NCBI RefSeq assembly: GCF_005281615.1
Contig: NZ_SZZM01000002.1
Location: forward strand, 186,001-250,000
Source of the DNA: Rhodoligotrophos defluvii
Lineage (GTDB): Bacteria > Pseudomonadota > Alphaproteobacteria > Rhizobiales > Im1
DNA: 64,000 nucleotides
Direction: 5' to 3'
Shown: positions 59,994-64,000 of the stretch, piece after piece
Layout of the letters: each line of letters begins with the position of its first letter
Position numbering within the stretch: the first letter of the stretch is position 1
Notes under the pieces: model-generated
Databases searched by the model: none
What the model was told of the DNA's origin: nothing
What the model saw: only the letters and a program-made list of their open reading frames with translations
Translations under genes and position numbers: made by a program

Positions 59994-61052
59994 TTAGACG
60001 GCTTCTTTCTTGCGCTTGCGGCTTGAGCTCACCTGCGGCGCGCGCGCGGTCGACCCGCGAACCACGAGGCCCGTCGGGAAGATCTGCTCGCGTGCCGGCG
60101 ACGGCCGGGGATTGCGGATGCGCTTCATCAGCATCTCCGCCGCGGCCGCCCCCATGGCGCGCTTCTGCAGGTGGATGGTGGTCAGATCGATGCGCCGGAA
60201 CGACGCGAGTTGAATATCGTCGAGGCCGACGACCGACAGCTCCGAGGGCACCTCGATCCCAAGCTCCGCGGCCGCCTCGATCACGCCCATGGCGTTGAGG
60301 TCGTTGCTCGCCATGATGGCGGTCGGCCGCTCCGGGAGCGATAGGAAGTGCAGCCCCGCGTCGTAGCCTGTTGGGAGATTGTAGTCGCCGTTGAAGATCA
60401 GCTCGGGAGCGCGATCGAGCTTGAGCCGACGCACGGCCGCCTTGTAAGACTCGAGGCGCTCGGCGGCGGTCGAGGAATCCATGGGACCACGGACGAAGCC
60501 GATGCGCTTGTGCCCGAGCCCGGCGAGATGCTCCACCGCCTGGGTGATGCCGCTCACATTGTCCGAGCCGACATAATCGTCTTGGTGGCGCGCGCTGCGG
60601 CGCTGCACCAGCACGAAGGGTGTTCCGGAATCGAGCAGCTCACGCACGCGCGGAGTATCCACATGCTGCGAAATGAGCACCATTCCGTCGACCTGGCTGT
60701 CGAGTAGGGCGCGCATGTGCCAGAGCTGCTTTTCCTCTTCTCCATCCGTATTGCAGAGCAGCAGATTGCATTTCTCGCGGATGGCGACGTCTTCGACGCC
60801 GCGGACGAAACCGGGGAAGGCCGGATTGGTGATGTCGGCGATCAGGACTCCGATCGTGAAGCTGCGCTGCATGCGCAATGCCCGCGCCACGGCCGAGGCA
60901 CGGTAGCCGAGGCGCTCGGCCGCCTCCCTCACCAGTGCCCGGGTTTCCTCGCTGACATGCTGCTTGCCAGCCAGCGCATTCGACACGGTCGACAAGGCAA
61001 TGCCGCACTCGTTGGCGACGTCGCGGATGGTAACGCGCTTCCTGTCCTTCAT
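59994..61052 (-). CDS. LacI-family transcriptional regulator
   Basis: 352 residues. The helix-turn-helix VTIRDVANECGIALSTVSNALAGKQHVSEETRALVREAAERLGYR is classic LacI, with YRASAVARALR as hinge helix. The sugar-binding core runs 60-340. It lies 9 bases upstream of the CaiB gene on the same strand and is divergent from the single ATPase gene. AAACGTTT-type sites lie in that gap. It probably represses the uptake and CoA-transferase genes until the transported compound or a metabolite binds. Confidence 0.92.
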   Translation of the reverse strand: MKDRKRVTIRDVANECGIALSTVSNALAGKQHVSEETRALVREAAERLGYRASAVARALRMQRSFTIGVLIADITNPAFPGFVRGVEDVAIREKCNLLLCNTDGEEEKQLWHMRALLDSQVDGMVLISQHVDTPRVRELLDSGTPFVLVQRRSARHQDDYVGSDNVSGITQAVEHLAGLGHKRIGFVRGPMDSSTAAERLESYKAAVRRLKLDRAPELIFNGDYNLPTGYDAGLHFLSLPERPTAIMASNDLNAMGVIEAAAELGIEVPSELSVVGLDDIQLASFRRIDLTTIHLQKRAMGAAAAEMLMKRIRNPRPSPAREQIFPTGLVVRGSTARAPQVSSSRKRKKEAV

Positions 61053-61209
61053 GCCTGGATGCTCCCTGGCGTGCGCCTGCGAACGAAGACTGGCCGCTGC
61101 GGCGAGAATGGCATTACCGAGAAATCAGAGCCCGAGATGAAACGCATCGCAAGCAGATCAGGACCGCTGTTGACGCGACAGTGATAGCATGTGTAGTTTA
61201 ACTCTCCAA

Positions 61210-61232
61210 GAAACGTTTTCGGAAATCGTTTC
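61210..61232. promoter_or_regulatory. LacI-type operator candidates between LacI and ATPase genes
   Basis: AAACGTTT (61211-61218) is a palindrome with central CG, and GAAA-TCG-TTTC (61222-61232) is a second dyad 13 bases on. They lie about 40-60 bases upstream of the ATPase start and about 160-180 bases from the LacI start. The core is the same as in the 12-bp site at 55218. Confidence 0.5.
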
Positions 61233-61268
61233 GTCCCCATTCGTCAAGTGAGGCGGGCCAGGAAGTTC

Positions 61269-62048
61269 ATGATGCAGTCCGGCGCTGGTCGCCCAATCCT
61301 ACTCGAAGCCCGCGGCATCAAGAAGTCTTACGGCGCGGTTGAGGCCCTGCGCGGCATCGACTTCCGTATCGGCAAGGGCGAGACGGTCGCCCTCGTCGGC
61401 GACAATGGCGCCGGCAAGTCCACGCTCGTCAAGATCCTCTCGGGTGCGATCCAGCCTACCGAAGGCGAGATCGAGTTCGAGCAGCGTCCGGTGGCCATCA
61501 CCTCCACCGACGTGGCGCGTAGCCTCGGCATCGAGACCGTCTACCAGGACCTCGGACTGTGCGACAATCTCAGCGTCGCCGACAATATCTTCCTCGGCCG
61601 CGAGCGGACCTGGGGCCTCGGGCCGCTGAAATTCCTCGACAAAGGGGGAATGCGCGCGGCTGCCGAGGAGGTGTTGCAAGGTCTCTCGGTCAACGCGCCC
61701 CGCGCCGATGCGAATGTATCCGGCTTGAGCGGCGGCCAGCGCCAGGCGGTCGCTCTGGCGCGTACCAAGTTGTGGAAATCTTCCCTCGCTCTCCTCGATG
61801 AGCCGACCGCCGCGCTCGGCGTGCAGGAGACGAAACGAGCCATGGATGCGGTGCGCCGGCTGCAAGACAAGGGCGTCGCGATCGTGCTCATCAGCCACAA
61901 CATGCCACTCGTGCTCGAGATGAGCCAGCGTGTGATCGTGCTCCGGCATGGCGCTAAGGTCGGCGACGTGCCGACCGACGCGGTCACCGGCGACGACATC
62001 GTCTCGCTCATCACCGGCGCGCGCCAGACCTGGATCGAGGCGGCCTGA
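61269..62048 (+). CDS. Single-domain sugar-type ABC ATPase (FrcA-like)
   Basis: 259 residues from the ATG at 61269 (a second ATG follows at 61272; GGAAG is just upstream). Walker A GDNGAGKSTLVKI, the LGIETVYQDLGLCDNLSVADNIFLGRE segment, signature LSGGQRQAVALARTKLW and Walker B LALLDEPTAALGVQE are all present. It has one ABC domain, unlike the double RbsA-type ATPase 6 kb away. No permease or binding protein of its own is visible in the window, so it may work with the RbsC-like permease or with genes beyond the right edge (inference). Confidence 0.9.
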   Translation: MMQSGAGRPILLEARGIKKSYGAVEALRGIDFRIGKGETVALVGDNGAGKSTLVKILSGAIQPTEGEIEFEQRPVAITSTDVARSLGIETVYQDLGLCDNLSVADNIFLGRERTWGLGPLKFLDKGGMRAAAEEVLQGLSVNAPRADANVSGLSGGQRQAVALARTKLWKSSLALLDEPTAALGVQETKRAMDAVRRLQDKGVAIVLISHNMPLVLEMSQRVIVLRHGAKVGDVPTDAVTGDDIVSLITGARQTWIEAA

Positions 62049-62081
62049 CGTCCCCTCGCCTTCGCAAGTCAAGGATCACCC

Positions 62082-63014
62082 ATGGCGGGTTCCCCTTCCA
62101 AGATCACGCCGCTGGCAGAGGCCGCAAGCGCCGTGGCGAACGGCGCCTCACTGACAGCCGGCGGCTTCGCTCATTCCCACCAGCCGCTGGCGTTCACCCG
62201 CGAGCTCATCCGCCAAGGCCGTTCGCGGCTCACCCTGATGAGCGTGGCCGAGTGCTGGGTGGCCGAATTCCTGGCCGCGGCGAGCATGCTTGAGAAAGCT
62301 TACTTCTCCAACTTCATGTTCGAGGGCTACGGTCGCTGCCGGTGCTTTTCCAGGGCTGTCGAGGCCGGCACGATAGCGGTCGAGGACCATAGCCATTTCG
62401 GCATGGTGTCCCGCTTCATGGCCGCGGGGCTCGGGCTGCCCTTCATGCCCATGCGGGCCATGGCGGGCACCGATATCCTCGCCGTCTCCGGATTCGAGCC
62501 GGCGCACGAAAAGGCCCAGCAGCTGCACTCGCCCTTCGGCAACGGCGTGGTCACCGCCGTATCGCCGCTGAAGCCGGACGTCGCCGTCATCCATGCCGCG
62601 CAGGCCGATCACCTCGGCAATATCAAGCTCTTCGGCACGACCTCCGTCATCGAGGAGCAGGCCCGCGCGGCGGACCTCGTGATCGTCACCGTCGAGGAGA
62701 TCGTCGATACCGATGTCATCCGCCGCCAGCCGGAGATGACGCTTCTGCCCGCCCTCATGGTCGACATGGTCGTCCACCTCCCCTATGGCGCTCACCCCAC
62801 CGGCGTCTACGGCTACTATGATCACGATGCGCCGCATCTTGCGGACTATTACGCGGCCTCCGCAACCGAGGCCGAGACGGCGGCCTGGCTCGACCGGTGG
62901 GTCTATGGCCTGCCCGATCACTGGGCCTATCTCGACGCGCTGACGATGTCGCGGCTGTTGCGCCTGCGTGTCGATCCCGCTCTCGGCTATCTGCGCGAGG
63001 CATGCCATGGCTGA
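62082..63014 (+). CDS. CoA-transferase family I-like subunit A (A2)
   Basis: 310 residues from an ATG after AAGGATCACCC. ITPLAEAASAVANGASLTAGGFAHSHQPLAFTRELIRQGRSRLTLMSV is the glycine-rich N-terminal CoA-binding part. VEDHSHFGMVSRFMAAGLGLPFMPMRAMAGTDILAVSGFEPAHEKAQQLHSPFGNGVV resembles GctA/IpdA-like proteins. It overlaps B2 by 8 bases (translational coupling). Distinct in sequence from A1. It presumably forms an A2B2 heteromer transferring CoA between two acids. Confidence 0.88.
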   Translation: MAGSPSKITPLAEAASAVANGASLTAGGFAHSHQPLAFTRELIRQGRSRLTLMSVAECWVAEFLAAASMLEKAYFSNFMFEGYGRCRCFSRAVEAGTIAVEDHSHFGMVSRFMAAGLGLPFMPMRAMAGTDILAVSGFEPAHEKAQQLHSPFGNGVVTAVSPLKPDVAVIHAAQADHLGNIKLFGTTSVIEEQARAADLVIVTVEEIVDTDVIRRQPEMTLLPALMVDMVVHLPYGAHPTGVYGYYDHDAPHLADYYAASATEAETAAWLDRWVYGLPDHWAYLDALTMSRLLRLRVDPALGYLREACHG

Positions 63015-63792
63015 TGTCAGCCACGACGAATATATGGCCATCGCCGCCGCACGCGAGATCAACGATGGCGACACCGCCTTCATCGGTACGGGTCTGCCCA
63101 TGGTGGCGGCCTATCTCGCCAAGGCGACCCATGCGCCGCGCGTGAACCTCGTCTTCGAATCCGGCATCATCGATCCGCAGCCGGTCGATCTTGCGACGGG
63201 TGTCGGCGACTATCGGCTCGCCCATGGTGCAACCAAGATAGCCGGCACGTTCTACGCCCTCAGCCTGTTGCAGCAGGGCGTCATCGACATCGGTTTCCTC
63301 GGCACGGCCGAGATCGACGCTTACGGCAACCTGAACTCGACCGTCATTGGCCCCTATTCCAGGCCCAAGGTTCGGCTGCCCGGCAGCGGCGGAGCGAACG
63401 ACATCGCCAGCATGGCGAAGCGCTTCGTCGTCATCGCCCGGCTGGACCGCAAGCGCTTCGTCGAAAAGCTGCAATACCTGACAACGCCCGGCTTTCTCAC
63501 CGGCCCAGGCGCCCGCGAGGCGGCAGGCCTGCCCGGTGCCGGCCCCGTCCGCGTCATCAGCGACCGCGCCGTGCTCGGCTTCGACCCGGTCTCGAAGCGG
63601 ATGCAGGTCGAACGTCTCTATCCCGGCGCCACGCTGGAGGAGGTTCAGGCGCATGTCGCCTTCCCGCTGCCGGCGGCGCCGAGCCTGGAGACAGAGCCGG
63701 TGCCGGACGCACGTCTTCTGCGCCTGCTGCGGGAGGTCATCGATCCCGATGGGGTTTACGTCACCCGGGCAAAGGTCGATCTCGGATCTTAG
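63007..63792 (+). CDS. CoA-transferase family I subunit B (B2), catalytic Glu present
   Basis: 261 residues from the ATG at 63007 inside the end of A2; the frame is open further left without start support. AIAAAREINDGDTAFIGTGLPMVAAYLAKATHAPRVNLVFESG contains the expected catalytic Glu51, and VRLPGSGGANDIASMAKRF the glycine-rich oxyanion loop. Both are lacking in B1. A true CoA-transferase is therefore likely for the A2B2 pair. Confidence 0.9.
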   Translation: MADVSHDEYMAIAAAREINDGDTAFIGTGLPMVAAYLAKATHAPRVNLVFESGIIDPQPVDLATGVGDYRLAHGATKIAGTFYALSLLQQGVIDIGFLGTAEIDAYGNLNSTVIGPYSRPKVRLPGSGGANDIASMAKRFVVIARLDRKRFVEKLQYLTTPGFLTGPGAREAAGLPGAGPVRVISDRAVLGFDPVSKRMQVERLYPGATLEEVQAHVAFPLPAAPSLETEPVPDARLLRLLREVIDPDGVYVTRAKVDLGS

Positions 63793-63807
63793 GAGCTGAC
63801 CCCTGCC

Positions 63808-64000
63808 ATGGCCTCTCGACACAACAAACTCGCATCCCTCGCCGAGGCTGTCAGCCTCGTCAAGAACGGCCAACTCCTGGCGCTCGGCGGCGAGGCGGGT
63901 CGTCGGCCGCCCCTAGCACTCATCTGTGAACTTATCCGCCAGGGGCGCAAACATCTGCGCCTGGCGGGCTGGGAAGGCAGCATCGCCCGCGACCTGCTCG
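63808..64000 (+). CDS. CoA-transferase family I-like subunit A (A3), cut by window edge
   Basis: The first 64 codons from the ATG at 63808, after AGGAG at 63791-63795. The sequence LASLAEAVSLVKNGQLLALGGEAGRRPPLALICELIRQGRKHLRLAGWEGSIARDLL aligns with the starts of A1 and A2. It shows a third A-type subunit in the same strand and operon as A2B2; a B partner would be expected just beyond the window. Confidence 0.82.
   Translation, partial: MASRHNKLASLAEAVSLVKNGQLLALGGEAGRRPPLALICELIRQGRKHLRLAGWEGSIARDLL

Overview
The window is GC-rich over most of its length (roughly 63-68% in the flanks by eye) and is packed with ABC uptake systems and matching catabolic enzymes. Several features point to an alphaproteobacterium, most likely Hyphomicrobiales (Rhizobiales): a candidate EcfG-type general-stress promoter (GGAAC-N16-CGTT), a palindromic repeat of the rhizobial interspersed type at 32.19-32.29 kb, many solute transporters, and RbsABC- and Liv-type systems beside CoA-linked catabolism. 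No rRNA, tRNA, CRISPR array, insertion sequence or phage gene was seen.

Region 1 (1-16.6 kb) is an oxoproline / pyroglutamyl-compound utilisation region. It holds a YtcJ-like amidohydrolase (cut by the left edge), a first PotABCD-type transporter with a metal-ligand-less M24 hydrolase, a PuuB-like FAD oxidoreductase and a 1204-residue single-chain 5-oxoprolinase. Divergent from the last is a MarR-type regulator with a clear operator candidate, followed by a second Pot-type transporter in which a pyroglutamyl-peptidase I gene is embedded. The peptidase would release 5-oxoproline and the oxoprolinase would convert it to glutamate.

Region 2 (16.6-18.3 kb) holds a double PRC-barrel protein behind a perfect EcfG-like promoter, and a small P-loop protein. 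In both, the Shine-Dalgarno lies in the right arm of a long inverted repeat.

Region 3 (18.4-31.7 kb) has lower GC (about 52% in one line counted). It contains four RraA-family aldolase-like genes, a complete GltIJKL-like acidic amino-acid transporter, a triple-domain RidA protein, an SDR lacking the Tyr/Lys pair, an MmgE/PrpD protein, two LysR regulators and a cupin. A methyltransferase and an ABM-domain protein follow. It looks like an accessory pathway for an acidic amino acid or branched oxo-/hydroxy-acid; the substrate is unknown.

Region 4 (31.7-38.8 kb) is a mosaic of detox and regulatory genes: two near-identical MerR-type promoters with 19-bp spacers (one beside a metal-type MerR gene), a VOC protein, a low-GC (43-50%) amidohydrolase, a STAS/SpoIIAA-like protein, TetR and GST. 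An ECF41 sigma factor sits downstream of a perfect ECF41 promoter and a truncated carboxymuconolactone-decarboxylase-like mini-gene. A YjbR-GNAT fusion is split by a frameshift.

Region 5 (38.8-50.5 kb) covers branched-chain amino-acid use: an Lrp-type bkdR homologue divergent from bkdA1-bkdA2-bkdB-lpdV, then livHMGF, a LivK-like binding protein and a Cro/CI-like regulator.

Region 6 (50.5-64 kb) combines an RbsABC-type transporter, a double-hotdog protein, a LacI regulator with candidate operators at both ends, a stand-alone sugar-type ATPase, a ThDP-dependent 2-hydroxyacyl-CoA lyase-like enzyme and a CaiB-family CoA-transferase. It also has at least five heteromeric (family I-like) CoA-transferase subunit genes: A1B1, A2B2 and A3, which runs off the window. 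B1 lacks the catalytic glutamate. This is the least familiar gene set in the window.
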